DNA from: DASQZK01 sp963771005
GTDB taxonomy: Bacteria; Bacteroidota; Bacteroidia; Bacteroidales; GCA-2748055
Direction of reading: 5' to 3'
NCBI GenBank assembly: GCA_963771005.1
Contig: CAVYRO010000002.1
Coordinates: forward strand, 682,001-746,000
Length of the DNA stretch: 64,000 bases
In this document: piece after piece, positions 26,601 through 36,401 of the stretch
How the letters are laid out: each line of letters opens with the position of its first letter
Numbering within the stretch: position 1 is the first letter of the stretch
Made by a program: the position numbers and the translations under genes
The notes under the pieces: generated by a model
Told to the model about the DNA's origin: nothing
What the model saw: only the letters and a program-made list of their open reading frames with translations
The model's database searches: none

Positions 26601-29520
26601 GAGTAACTTTGATATAGGCCGGATCAGTAGAATCTCCAACAATTTCAACACAGCCGTCCGATTCACTGAGCGAGGACCGGATACCTCCTGTTGCCCATTT
26701 CACTGAATCACCCAACAGGATACCGTCATTTTCTCCATACCCGCTGTCTATAGCTGTTGTTCCCGATCCGTCCTCAAAATCCAGGAATAATGCCGGACCA
26801 GAAAATTTGTCAGGATTTTCTTTATTAAAGAGAGTTTTGATCTGCTCCCCGCTCAGTGTTCCTTCCCATAAACGGGCACGATCCATCCACCCGAATAGGT
26901 TTAATCCGGTATTGGTGCCATCCGGACGACTGCCGATCCACAAATCATCCAAGGTATTCGCGGCTACATCCAACGAAAGGGTATCCCGGGCCGTTTCTAA
27001 ACTGTCCGTGTACAGAACACGAATGCGTTTGTCTTTCATTGTCATGGTCAAAAGATGCCATTGTTGATCATAAATATCAATCCCATTTGTTGTGTAATCC
27101 GAGGAATGCAGTGGATTTAATGAGTTATCTGTCGTATTCACTGTATTTGATATACTGTGGTGAGTATCAGGTCTCATGTACATATCAATATGACGGGTAG
27201 AATCCAGATCCGGATAAATACTGCCATCGTTCCAGAATACATAGGCATATGGCGTCGTACTGCTCCGCCATTTCACCCAAACAGAAACCGTGTAATCGGG
27301 ATCATTCATATAGGTAGCATGAGGAATTTTGATATAGGTCGGATCAGTAGAATCTCCAACAATCTCAACACAGCCGTCCGTCTCTTCTTCGGACGAGTAA
27401 ATTCCTCCTGTTGTCCAGACCAGGGAATCGCCAACGAGGGTTCCATTATTTTCTCCATACCCACTGTCTATTGAAGTTGTTCCCGAACCATCTTCAAAGT
27501 CTAAATATAGTGCCGGTAGAGGTATTTCATCAGTTGCCGGATTTGGATCTTTCATCAATATAATTGAAGAATAAGGCTGAAGTGTCAATTGAAAAACATA
27601 TTTTGTCCCGTTTAAATCAATCATTGGGTTACTTAGTAGTAGTCTCGTTACAGAATCTGATGCATTGTATTCAAACTGCAGATCACTTTCGGATGTTATG
27701 GACACAGGACATTTAAGCGAATTAGCATCCTGTCCCGAATAAGACTGCCATTCGCTTAATGAGTAATATGGGTGACCAGAAGAAGGCGTTCTGATAACAC
27801 ACTCAAAAATATTATCAGAATCAATAGGTCTGTCCAAAATATTATAGTCAGCAGTTATATCTGTTATAATATTTTCAGCAGGGTCTACCCGATAAACAAC
27901 CTGATTTGAACTTTTTGCAATAAGAGTATTATAAGTAATTGAATCATTTGTAAGGTCACCGCGGGTTCCACTAAAATTTAAACAATTTAATGAGTTGAAT
28001 ACAGTATTATGGTGAACTGACATATCATGTGCATTATGTAAGAAGATACCTATCCCTAATGGAACCTCAGTTGAGTTGTAAGCAACCTCTATTCCATTAG
28101 AAAAGTCATCAAAATATAGACCTACATCACCAGATAATAAATGTCCAGGTTCTTTTACTGTTGTATCATTAATAATAATATTATATTTAACAATCATTCC
28201 TGAATGACTAACATTACTACCGTTCCATGTATAAATACCACCTCCATCGTGATTAATTTGATTGAAATTTTGAACAAAATTATACTGAATCGTCGTACTT
28301 CCTTCATAAAATAGAATACCGCAATATCCTGTATTGGTAATTGTATTATGTTCTACAGTCAAACCAGAAGCATGTACATTTATTCCATAAAGCACGCTTG
28401 ATTGATTCGTGCCTTTAATATAAACAGCACTTGCCCCGTATATCATCCCTGAACTATCTATTGTGTTATTTCTTATAGTTGCATTTGTAAAAGTATAAGG
28501 TAATCCTATTGCTCCGTTATTTGTATTGCTTATGCTACAACTATCTATTGTTAAACCGCTACTTGTGCCAACATAATATCCACCAGAAATACCATCCTTA
28601 CCGATATATTTAATATCACAATTAGAAATCGTAACATAATCAGCATTATCCATTGTTATTGCCCTTGAATTTGCACCTGTAAATTTTAGATCCCTGATGG
28701 TTATATATGATTTATTAGTCAATGAAACTAAATTTTCAACAGAAGACACCATAACCCCAGCAGGTTCACTTGTACTATAAATACTTATCTTTTTTGTTGA
28801 AGGATTATAATACCATTCGTTTTGTTGGTCTAAGGTCCTGATGTCGTTCTGTATAATAAACTTCAAATCGTTTTGCCTGATAGAAAAACTTTCAGGCTGT
28901 GTAAATGTCAATGTACTTGTTGATTGAGCTGTAATTGGACATCTTTTTGTCTCCCAATTATCAGGGTTGAATGCCAGTTCTGCACCTGTCCAGTTTGGAG
29001 TTCCCGTTAGGTTATTGCTTGTTATATGATAGTTGTTAGAATGACTTTGATAATAATAGTATCCCGAATTTGGAGTTCTACCCATCGGAGTATTTGTACT
29101 ATTTATTACAACCATGTTACAATTTGAAAGCGTAGATACAGCATTCGTGCTTTCCCATATATTACTTCCCGAATCAGTCCATGAAGCAACTTCAGTAAAA
29201 CCGGTTATTACAGGATTTGTGCCCGTGCCATAAGCGCCAAAAGTAATTGGATTTCCAGAGGATCCTGATTGGCTAATAATTAATGATCCATAAAACGTAT
29301 CACCACGTTTAAACAATATTTGATCACCAGCTGAAAATGTAACAGAGTTAACTTTTGTCAAAGTCTCCCATGCCAATTCCTCGTTAAGTCCTGAATTTGC
29401 ATCATCACCAGCATTACTGACATAATATGTTGCAGCAAAACTGACCATTGAAGAATGAGCAATCAGAATGGATAGCAATATTCTTTTAATAAATTTCCCG
29501 TAAATAATTTTCATAGTCAA
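23623..29520 (-). CDS. Giant secreted beta-helix protein with five LamG-like repeats and T9SS domain
   Basis: A 1965-aa protein. Order: signal peptide (1-29); right-handed beta-helix region (about 45-655), almost identical to paralogue 2; five LamG/concanavalin-like modules of 240 residues each (about 670-1860); a C-terminal T9SS type A domain (about 1880-1965, IEIYPNPANDKVTI). Each LamG unit opens with LDFEDGSGTT and contains DYTVSVWVKWRSS, DQQWHLLTMTM and LNLFGWMDRARL. LamG modules usually bind carbohydrate or protein ligands. Modules 2 and 4 are nearly identical, as are 3 and 5, so the array grew by duplication of a two-module block. It is probably a surface enzyme or adhesin acting on polysaccharide; no activity can be assigned. 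Confidence 0.85.
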   Translation of the reverse strand: MTMKIIYGKFIKRILLSILIAHSSMVSFAATYYVSNAGDDANSGLNEELAWETLTKVNSVTFSAGDQILFKRGDTFYGSLIISQSGSSGNPITFGAYGTGTNPVITGFTEVASWTDSGSNIWESTNAVSTLSNCNMVVINSTNTPMGRTPNSGYYYYQSHSNNYHITSNNLTGTPNWTGAELAFNPDNWETKRCPITAQSTSTLTFTQPESFSIRQNDLKFIIQNDIRTLDQQNEWYYNPSTKKISIYSTSEPAGVMVSSVENLVSLTNKSYITIRDLKFTGANSRAITMDNADYVTISNCDIKYIGKDGISGGYYVGTSSGLTIDSCSISNTNNGAIGLPYTFTNATIRNNTIDSSGMIYGASAVYIKGTNQSSVLYGINVHASGLTVEHNTITNTGYCGILFYEGSTTIQYNFVQNFNQINHDGGGIYTWNGSNVSHSGMIVKYNIIINDTTVKEPGHLLSGDVGLYFDDFSNGIEVAYNSTEVPLGIGIFLHNAHDMSVHHNTVFNSLNCLNFSGTRGDLTNDSITYNTLIAKSSNQVVYRVDPAENIITDITADYNILDRPIDSDNIFECVIRTPSSGHPYYSLSEWQSYSGQDANSLKCPVSITSESDLQFEYNASDSVTRLLLSNPMIDLNGTKYVFQLTLQPYSSIILMKDPNPATDEIPLPALYLDFEDGSGTTSIDSGYGENNGTLVGDSLVWTTGGIYSSEEETDGCVEIVGDSTDPTYIKIPHATYMNDPDYTVSVWVKWRSSTTPYAYVFWNDGSIYPDLDSTRHIDMYMRPDTHHSISNTVNTTDNSLNPLHSSDYTTNGIDIYDQQWHLLTMTMKDKRIRVLYTDSLETARDTLSLDVAANTLDDLWIGSRPDGTNTGLNLFGWMDRARLWEGTLSGEQIKTLFNKENPDKFSGPALFLDFEDGSGTTAIDSGYGENDGILLGDSVKWATGGIRSSLSESDGCVEIVGDSTDPAYIKVTHAAYMNDPDYTVSVWVKWRSSTTPYAYVFWNDGSIYPDLDSTRHIDMYMRPDTHHSISNTVNTTDNSLNPLHSSDYTTNGIDIYDQQWHLLTMTMEDNRIRVLYTDSIETARDTLSLDAASNTLDDLWIGSRPDGTNTGLNLFGWMDRARLWERALSGEQIKALFNKENPDKFPDPALFLDFEDGSGTTAIDSGYGENDGILLGDSVKWATGGIRSSLSESDGCVEIVGESTDPAYIKVPHAAYMNDPDYTVSVWVKWRSSTTPYAYVFWNDGSIYPDLDSTRHIDMYMRPDTHHSISNTVNTTDNSLNPLHSSDYTTNGIDIYDQQWHLLTMTMKDKRIRVLYTDSIETARDTLSLDVAANTLDDLWIGSRPDGTNTGLNLFGWMDRARLWEGTLSGEQIKTLFNKENPDKFSGPALFLDFEDGSGTTAIDSGYGENDGILLGDSVKWATGGIRSSLSESDGCVEIVGDSTDPAYIKVTHAAYMNDPDYTVSVWVKWRSSTTPYAYVFWNDGSIYPDLDSTRHIDMYMRPDTHHSISNTVNTTDNSLNPLHSSDYTTNGIDIYDQQWHLLTMTMEDNRIRVLYTDSIETARDTLSLDAASNTLDDLWIGSRPDGTNTGLNLFGWMDRARLWERALSGEQIKALFNKENPDKFPDPALFLDFEDGSGTTAIDSGYGENDGILLGDSVKWATGGIRSSLSESDGCVEIVGESTDPAYIKVPHAAYMNDPDYTVSVWVKWRSSTTPYAYVFWNDGSIYPDLDSTRHIDMYMRPDTHHSISNTVNTTDNSLNPLHSSDYTTNGIDIYDQQWHLLTMTMKDKRIRVLYTDSIETARDTLSLDVAANTLDDLWIGSRPDGTNTGLNLFGWMDRARLYEVALTPDQVKTLYKSEGPGGGTGLKSADVFLKNDSPSADTEIEIYPNPANDKVTISAQQGAEGRYKIELYNFLGIKMYSTGKGASLPYRLDMSGVPQGMYIIRILPEDNNRMIIKKVIKQ
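23916..27515 (-). repeat. Five tandem 720-bp repeats, with a 1440-bp higher-order period
   Basis: The LamG-encoding part repeats every 720 bp. The 1440-bp shift is much more exact than the 720-bp one: 24181-25860 matches 25621-27300 with one difference I could find (27000, a against t at 25560). The outermost units differ more. This points to a recent in-frame duplication of a two-unit block. Confidence 0.93.
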
Positions 29521-30250
29521 TACTTAAGTTAATAATGTGAATTAATAGTTAAAAATTAATATGTCTTTCTCCAAGGGAGGAATGCTCCACTTTTATCTGG
29601 TTCCTGAGCTATCGAAAAATATCTCGCCATATACCCTCGCTTTGATTCACATATTTTCCTTCCGGCCTACGGCTGCAGGCTTTCTTTATTTAAGCCGCTT
29701 CCGTGAGCCTGTCCATCTCCTCCCGGGCAGTTATTATCAGCAAAACTCGTACTAATTCTAGTTACGTCCAATCCTCAGTTGGAATTGGCCGGATTTCAAT
29801 TCTTACATGAGTTCCCAAACCTAATATTCCGAGACCCATTCTTTGCGTCAACAGCACAGGCAAATCCACAACACATACAGTTCCTTATACAGGCAGCCCG
29901 ATTTTTTTACCGAGCCGAATGTCTCAACATTGAAATAGGAAAAGGATGAAGACCCATATTTTTTACTGTCTTAACAAATTAATTCTCTTTCCTTAGTTAT
30001 ATTCAAATGGAGGTATGAATTTTTTTTCTTTCATGGGGAGCAAAAGGGTTATGGAAGTCATTACTTGTAACTCCAATCTCCCATAGGAGTTTTACTCTTC
30101 CAAATTATCTTCGCCAGCAACACAATTTATAAATGATTCAGTAATCATTAATAATTCCATCCTCTTTTTTTGGAACAGTAAATTATTGATATCTTGTTAT
30201 ATGACACGATTTAAAATCCTGAATCACTAGTACAAAAATCATTAGGCATA
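29521..30250. other. About 730 bp with no supported gene
   Basis: Between the beta-helix gene and the IS region. The minus strand has short open pieces, including a 26-codon tail reading GILGLGTHVRIEIRPIPTED before a stop near 29770. Frames are broken and no family is recognised. It is probably decayed coding DNA plus the promoter region of the 29520 gene. Confidence 0.4.
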
Positions 30251-30269
30251 TTTTAACCGGACACTAATG
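30251..30269. repeat. Solo terminal repeat of the IS4-family element
   Basis: The sequence ttttaaccggacactaatg matches the right end of the IS at 364-1672 (ttaaccggacactagtg) except for one base in the shared part. No transposase of that type lies next to it, so it is a leftover end or a chance match. Confidence 0.45.
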
Positions 30270-32861
30270 TTTTACATTCACTGTTGTCCGGTAAAAAAAT
30301 AAAAAGAGGGTTGGCCGGTTAAGACCAACCCAGATGGTTATCTTTGAAGTATACTACACAATAAAGAATAACCATGAGTAAAAGTACAAATTTTACCGGA
30401 CAGCCGATTCTTAATCAATTATTATTGTTTTTAGATAAGGGAAAGATTAGAAAAATTGTCATGCAGAACCAGTCAGATCGATATGTTAAGAAGTTTTCCA
30501 CCTACAATCATGTGGTGGTTATGCTTTTTTTGGCTTTCGAAGGCTATCATTCAATCAGAGAAGTAGTTTTAGGATTACTGGCGAACGCACATAAACTATC
30601 TCATTTAGGATTATCCTATGTAGTAAGGCGCAGCACTTTTTCAGAAGCCAATCAAAGGCGAAGCAGTAATGTATTCGGTGATATCTACATGAGTGTTTAT
30701 CGTAAATATGCTTCAAGTTTAGCGGACAGCCGGTTGAGCGATGCTGACATGAAGCGTCTTTACATAATGGATTCAACTACCATGAGCTTGTTTAAAGATA
30801 TTTTGAAAGGTGTTGGACGTAACCCGAAAGAGGGCAAGAAAAAAGGAGGGATAAAGCCCACACTATAATAAAAGCCGATGAAAATGTTCCTTTTTTGATT
30901 CGATACAGTGAAGCTGTCCGACATGACCACACTTTTTTGAAAGAGGTTCATCATTTGCCCAAAGGTTCCATCATTACCTTCGATAAAGGATATGTCGATT
31001 ATACCCAATACGAGAAGTTTACAGAATGTTCGATTTGGTATGTAACAGGATTGAAGGACAATGCCCTTTATGAAGCCCGCAGGGAATATGATATACCGGA
31101 GGAGATAAACTCAAATAAACGATTGTTATCACTATCCCAATATGCGATACGCCTTGCTCTATGCTCTTCTTTTTTGTTTTGTCCATAATAAAGGATGACT
31201 TCTTCGTCTTTTAGCACTCCTGAATCGTATCCGCCCCAGCAACTACGTATTCCTAGATAAAACTTTTATCTATAAATTGCGGCAAGAGTTCTTTGAAATT
31301 AGCGGCGGGTGTGGTGTGTATGTTTTCCATAACGTATTTCAGCCACTTCTGAGGGGGTATATCGTGCTTTAGACAGGTTCCAAAAAAGCTGTAGAACATG
31401 GCGATATTACTGGCTGCATCATGGGATCCGGCGAACAGATAGTTTTTACGACCCAGAGCCAGGGGTCGTATGGAGTTTTCGATTAAATTGCTGTCGATCT
31501 CGAGCATTCCGCTTGTCAGATAGTTCTGCAGACTGGTCCACCGGTTACTGCAGTATTCGAAGGCTTTCCCGATAGGACTTCTCGGTGTGGTGCTGCCTTT
31601 ATATTTATAAATGTAAGCACCTATTTCGTTGATGATGGGCAGCGACTTTTCCAGACGAAGCACATGCCTTTGGTCGTGTGTCAGGTTTTGTTCCCGGGCA
31701 ATGGCCTCAATGGCATAAAGCAGTTGGATGAGTTTTAGCACGTGCATAGCATGCACATTATCATTATCTAACGATTTTTCAAAATACCTTCTTGCGTGGG
31801 CCCAGCAGGATAAATGAACCAGATCCTTTTTCTGTCCAGGTAGGTATAGCCGGAGTAGCCGTCGGTTTGTACAAATCCGCAAAATGAGTCCAGATCATCA
31901 ATCGGCCCCTTCGTGGATCGGCTTTTATAATATTCGAACAAGACGCTCTTTGACAATGGCGCATACCTTACCCACATGTATCCCTGATGACATGTTCCCT
32001 TTTTGTTTCGATCCTGAACCTTAATTGGCGATTCATCAACCATTTGATATATTTCCCTGAAAACATGCATCCGGTGTATCGCATATAAGGGACGTATCAG
32101 ATCTGCACCGAGTTTTATCCAAGATTCCAGGGTGGAATCCGGGATGGTCATCCCCAGCTGGATAAGCATCTGGCGTGTTCGGTAAATCGGCAGGTGATAC
32201 AGGTATTTATTGGCAAAGATCATTGCCAGTAAAGCAGCACTGGCAATGCACTTATGCAGAGGCCTGTTCAAGGGGGCGATCACCTGTTTTTGATTGGCCT
32301 TGTCGTCCTCTTTGGTAATGTACTTTTTGCGGATATAACGGTTAATGTGCAGGCTTGCTTCAGTAAGATCCAGCTCATCTGTAATTTCCTGACCGATACA
32401 TATCATATCCGTAGTATCTTCTTCGGGCTCTATAATGATCTCATTAACTGGAAGATGTGTAGGCAACTGCATGCGTCCCGGGTGCTGCTTTTTCGTCTTT
32501 TTGCGCTCGTATTCCACACGGATCTTTTCTTGTTCTGCCTTAACAGATGCCTCAATTTCAATGACTTGAGGTTCGAAATCAATGGCTAACTGACCAGGAT
32601 GGGTTTGGGGGATAAAGCGCTCACGTTTGGAACCAAATATTTTTAACACCGAACACAAATGTTACCACCTAACAAGAGAAAATGATACCCCCCTTCTCCA
32701 GTTCTTTATTCTATCATTAATCCCGGATACTGCTTTTTCACCTTTTTCCGGTGGATATTTTTATGTTTGGTTTCCAGGTTAAAACAAGCAACTTCTTTCT
32801 TAAAGGATTTCAAGCTCTATTCATTTGTTATCATGCAGATAGTAAGCAATATGCCAACAAT

Positions 32862-32889
32862 AAAAAAGGCGCCAACCTTTGTTGGCACC
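32862..32889 (-). terminator. Terminator after istB
   Basis: On the minus strand the stem ggtgccaac / gttggcgcc with a 4-base loop is followed by a T run. It lies 31 bp after the istB stop and would end the parB-istA-istB transcript. Confidence 0.88.
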
Positions 32890-32919
32890 TTCCCTCTCTC
32901 AAGAGATATCGACCTTATT

Positions 32920-33750
32920 TTACTTTTCTTCTGTCTTCTCCTTGTTTTTTCCGGCATATTGTTTCTGTAATAGTTCGCTCTGGTACATCCGGTAGCTGGG
33001 GCCATTGATCCTTACAATGATCGAGTGGTGGAAGATGCGATCCAGTATGGCTGCAGTCGTAATGGGATCTCCCAAAAACTCCGCCCAGTCCTGTTCCTCC
33101 ACGTTAGTGGTGAAGATCAGGGATTTGTTTTCATTGTAGCGCTGGTCGATCACTTTAAACAAAAGATGGGCCTCTTTGACCATCTGCAGCTCCAGTCTGT
33201 CGTGACCCATTTCATCGATCACAAGTAAATCCGGACGGGTGTATTTGCGCATCCTTTTCTCCAGGGTTTTTTCATATACCCCTACATTCAGATCATTGAT
33301 CAGATCACTGCAGGTGGCATAAAAAGTTTTGTAACCCTTTTCACAGGCTAAAAGTGCCAGGCTTCTGGCGATATGGCTTTTACCAACGCCATTCATCGTG
33401 CTTGTCAGCAGGATCGACTGATGTCTCCCGATGAACTGCAGACAAGCGAGATCCATGATCAACCTTCGGTCCAACTTAGGCTGGAAGTCAAAATCAAAAT
33501 CTGAGAGCATCTTCAGCGGCTGGGGCAGCCGGCTGTTATTGATCAGGTACTCAATACGCCTCTTATTCTTTGTTGCCGCTTCCATCTGTACGATGTTACA
33601 GATAAAATCGTAGTATCCTACAGAGTCTTCATTGGCCCGTTCAACTATTTGCTGGTATTCCCCGGCCAGGAGCTTCAGTCCCAAATAATGACAGTCTTCA
33701 ATGAACTGCTCTGCCTGCCGGATTGCATGATTCTTTTTACTGCTATTCAT
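32920..33750 (-). CDS. istB: IS21 helper ATPase IstB
   Basis: A 276-aa AAA+ ATPase that assists IstA in target selection and strand transfer in IS21 elements. The N-terminal helical region (about 1-80) resembles the IstB N-domain. The P-loop is at 117-125, ending NGVGKS with Lys124. The canonical first Gly of the loop is replaced by Ser/Thr, an oddity. Walker B is LLVIDE with Asp179 and Glu180. The start overlaps the end of istA by 8 bp, which suggests translational coupling. Length is normal for the family. Confidence 0.93.
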   Translation of the reverse strand: MNSSKKNHAIRQAEQFIEDCHYLGLKLLAGEYQQIVERANEDSVGYYDFICNIVQMEAATKNKRRIEYLINNSRLPQPLKMLSDFDFDFQPKLDRRLIMDLACLQFIGRHQSILLTSTMNGVGKSHIARSLALLACEKGYKTFYATCSDLINDLNVGVYEKTLEKRMRKYTRPDLLVIDEMGHDRLELQMVKEAHLLFKVIDQRYNENKSLIFTTNVEEQDWAEFLGDPITTAAILDRIFHHSIIVRINGPSYRMYQSELLQKQYAGKNKEKTEEK

Positions 33751-35182
33751 TACTGTTGGGTTTAAAAGTTAACTTGACGCTGTAACGCGGCTCTGAGTTG
33801 TTTTCCAGGAACTTTTCAATGGTGCCCGAGTCAAAGACTCTGTATTGCCAGGCACGGCGTACGGCTACAATGATGTCTTCAACCCGGTAGTTCACCTTAA
33901 GGGCCAAAAGGCTTCTGAGGTGGTGTCGCCAGGATCCAGGTCTATACCGCTTGACCTGATCGATATACCCACTCATTTCCGGGGATAATCGTTCAAGGCG
34001 GGCGATCACATCGGCGATAGGTAAACCGGGCTGCCTGGAGGCTGTTTTATGTTCACCTACATATCGCTGCTTACGGCCCTTCTCTGCAAGGGGATGGCAG
34101 GCGATCTGCTCACCTGAGGGAGAGTAAACGATCATTTCTTTGACGGTTATACGCACCGCGCAGAGTTCGAACATGTATTTTTCAGGTACCACATACTGAT
34201 AACCTTCCCAGTAAATGCACGATTCCTGATTGACTACTTTATGGGTCAGTAGCGAAGTGTCGTAATGATTTGCCGGCAGGGTCTGCAGGAAAGGCTGCTC
34301 CTGGATGTACATATCAATGGGTCTTTTCTTTGTTGTTCCATGGATACGGATATCATTTACTGCCCTGAGCCACAGATGCAACTGTCTTTTCAGATCCTCC
34401 CGGTCCTCGAACTCGCGTCCATTTAAAAAATTCTGTTCCAGGTACCAGAACGGCCGCTCTATTTTTAAGTTTTCCTGTGGATGGCGCGGAGTAATCGTTC
34501 TCGGAAGGAACCTGTACCAGGTGGCGAACTCCAGGTACTTACGGTTGAAAACAGGACTACCCGGCTCCCATCGATCCACACACGCTTTTTGATTATCCGA
34601 TCTTACCTCGCATGGTACTCCGTCCATGTAGATGAAAGCCGCTATAAGTTCCCGAAAAAGGGTCGTCTGCTTTTTATCATCCACCACTCCAATGTATTGG
34701 CGGCGAGAGTAACAAAGGATGTAACTGAAAAAGGTTACCTGTTCTCTTTTCCCCGTTGAGGTGAAGGTGATATTATAATCACTCCAGTCATGGGCAGCCA
34801 GCTGACCCGGGGGCGTTTCCACCAACTTAACGGGCAGTTTTGGTCCCACCCCGCAGATGCTTTTAAGGTAGTCACGCACGATGGTGATCCCTCCCTCATA
34901 TCCTTCATCCCGCAAAAGTTCATAGACCCTCTCTCCGGTGATTTTATTGTATTTATCCAATATCCAGGCGATATATTCCTGGTAAGGATCCAGCTTGCTT
35001 GCACGTTTCTTTTTCAGGGGTATTTGACTATCTGTGGTGGTATCACGCATGATCGCGTTTGATACCAGTATCCGGCGGATACGTTTGCGGGAGATATGCA
35101 GATCGCATGATATCCTTCGGATCGACCAGCCCCTCTGAAGGTGAAGGGTAACCACAGTGTTGTCTATGTTTTCATCTTTCAT
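33743..35182 (-). CDS. istA: IS21 transposase IstA
   Basis: A 479-aa DDE transposase. The N-terminal helix-turn-helix (about 12-42, WSIRRISCDLHISRKRIRRI) should bind the terminal repeats. The integrase core has Asp132 in AAHDWSDY, Asp196 in EVRSDNQKA and Glu242 in LKIERPFWYLEQNF. A C-terminal beta-barrel-like region follows (about 310-400). It overlaps the ParB-like gene upstream by 11 bp and istB downstream by 8 bp, so the three are one operon. Confidence 0.93.
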   Translation of the reverse strand: MKDENIDNTVVTLHLQRGWSIRRISCDLHISRKRIRRILVSNAIMRDTTTDSQIPLKKKRASKLDPYQEYIAWILDKYNKITGERVYELLRDEGYEGGITIVRDYLKSICGVGPKLPVKLVETPPGQLAAHDWSDYNITFTSTGKREQVTFFSYILCYSRRQYIGVVDDKKQTTLFRELIAAFIYMDGVPCEVRSDNQKACVDRWEPGSPVFNRKYLEFATWYRFLPRTITPRHPQENLKIERPFWYLEQNFLNGREFEDREDLKRQLHLWLRAVNDIRIHGTTKKRPIDMYIQEQPFLQTLPANHYDTSLLTHKVVNQESCIYWEGYQYVVPEKYMFELCAVRITVKEMIVYSPSGEQIACHPLAEKGRKQRYVGEHKTASRQPGLPIADVIARLERLSPEMSGYIDQVKRYRPGSWRHHLRSLLALKVNYRVEDIIVAVRRAWQYRVFDSGTIEKFLENNSEPRYSVKLTFKPNSNE

Positions 35183-36089
35183 CTTGCTCTAAAGGGTTAT
35201 GAGTTTTTAAATCGTAAATGGCTTTTGTCAGCTTTTCTGCTTGCCGCTGCACCTTTTCAAGTTCCACAGTGATAATGATCATTTCGGTCTGCTTTAATGC
35301 GACCATCTGCTCCTTTTGCAATTGCGAGAGCATATGCTTGATGGTAGCAAGGACATACTGGATCGATTTCATCAGATCATTACCATACCGGCTCAACCTG
35401 GGATCATCAATGTCAGGCGGCAGTTCCGGTTCCTGCTCAGTAAGCACGGCTTCCGGATGGTCCAGAATATATCGCTGCTGATCCTGATCTTCGGCCCCAA
35501 GGAACGCTTCAACCGGGCTGTTACTCTGCCGGCTGGCCAGGCCCAGGCAGGTGATCACCCGGGCGACCTGCATCTGGTTGCCGCGCGGCAACTTTATCAG
35601 GGCACGGGCCTGGCTGCTGTTTAATGCCCCCATCCGGATCTCCGTTACCAGCTGCTGATCCAATCTGCTGATCAGTGACAACCGGCGGCTTACCCAGCAA
35701 CGGCTGTAGCCGGTGAGAATGGAGAGACTATGCTGACTCAGATCATGAGTCTTAAGAAGATCTTCCAGTACCAGGGCCTCTTCCCAGAGGTCCATCGACT
35801 GATGGGGACGATTATAACTCAAAACAAGAAGCTTGGCCTGTTTTAAATCCACATCCAGAACCAGGCACTCCAAGGTCTGGATCATCAGCTCTATGGCTGC
35901 ATATACACGCTTAATGCCATCGATCACCTGGTATGCTCCTCCATGAAGGCGGGCTACCACCGGTTGCAATTGACCGTGCAAGTGCATCGAGTCCTGAATA
36001 TGGCGGACACTCTCCGGGTTGATGATCCGCATTTCCGAAAGCGACAGGTCAAATTTATCTGTGGGTATTTCCTGGATTTTAAGGTTCAA
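35172..36089 (-). CDS. ParB-like DNA-binding protein encoded in the IS21-like element
   Basis: A 305-aa protein with ParB/Spo0J architecture. The N-terminal ParB domain (about 1-90) has DGIKRVYAA at 57-65, in the place of the nucleotide-binding GERR motif of partition ParB. A helix-turn-helix region (about 115-145, SILTGYSRCWVSRRLSLI) is followed by GALNSSQARAL, the typical post-HTH motif. A long helical C-terminus (about 225-300) may dimerise. The start used is TTG at 36089, with no better start seen. It overlaps istA by 11 bp. A role in binding element DNA or guiding target choice is inference; a classical ParA partner is absent. Confidence 0.85.
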   Translation of the reverse strand: MNLKIQEIPTDKFDLSLSEMRIINPESVRHIQDSMHLHGQLQPVVARLHGGAYQVIDGIKRVYAAIELMIQTLECLVLDVDLKQAKLLVLSYNRPHQSMDLWEEALVLEDLLKTHDLSQHSLSILTGYSRCWVSRRLSLISRLDQQLVTEIRMGALNSSQARALIKLPRGNQMQVARVITCLGLASRQSNSPVEAFLGAEDQDQQRYILDHPEAVLTEQEPELPPDIDDPRLSRYGNDLMKSIQYVLATIKHMLSQLQKEQMVALKQTEMIIITVELEKVQRQAEKLTKAIYDLKTHNPLEQDER

Positions 36090-36141
36090 CGGTGCAGATT
36101 TTTTTTATACATGTAAAGGTAGGAGGGTGAAAAAACCTTTG

Positions 36142-36401
36142 CAATCGTGTTCCTATTTACAATCCAGTACCATTTTTACAGAAAATCCAACGCCAGCCCT
36201 TATGGGCTCTGGCCCGCAGACAATAACGCGTTCCTATTTACAATCTTTTGTTCTTTTAACTTAAACAGCGCGTAAACCCCGTCACCTCTGGGCTGCATAG
36301 ATAACGCGTTCCTATTTACAATCATGTTTTTTTTGACTTTTGACAGCATATATGCCCCATCATCCCGTGGGTGCAGAACTAAGGCGTCCGTCTTTACAAT
36401 C
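36142..36401 (-). repeat. Iteron-like array of four 78-81 bp units
   Basis: A 22-23 bp core recurs at 36142-36164, 36223-36245, 36301-36323 and 36380-36401 (plus-strand core gcgttcctatttacaatc). The starts are 81, 78 and 79 bp apart. The two middle cores are identical; the outer two have several changes. In the minus sense, two units fall within the end of the zinc-finger gene and encode a 26-residue repeat (IVNRNAL...PRGDG). The array continues past its stop. The segment between cores at 36165-36222 contains a hairpin (agccc / gggct). Confidence 0.8.

Noticed and set aside
23838..27474. Many plus-strand open frames of 60-160 codons opposite the LamG repeats
   Set aside because: They recur with the 720-bp repeat, have no start signals and are shadows of the minus-strand gene.
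29561..29755. Plus-strand 64-codon open frame before the IS region
   Set aside because: Unlikely composition, no start signal; the minus strand looks more like former coding sequence.
36142..36401. CRISPR array
   Set aside because: Only four units, intervals of 55-58 bp that are themselves related to each other, partly coding, and no cas genes nearby.
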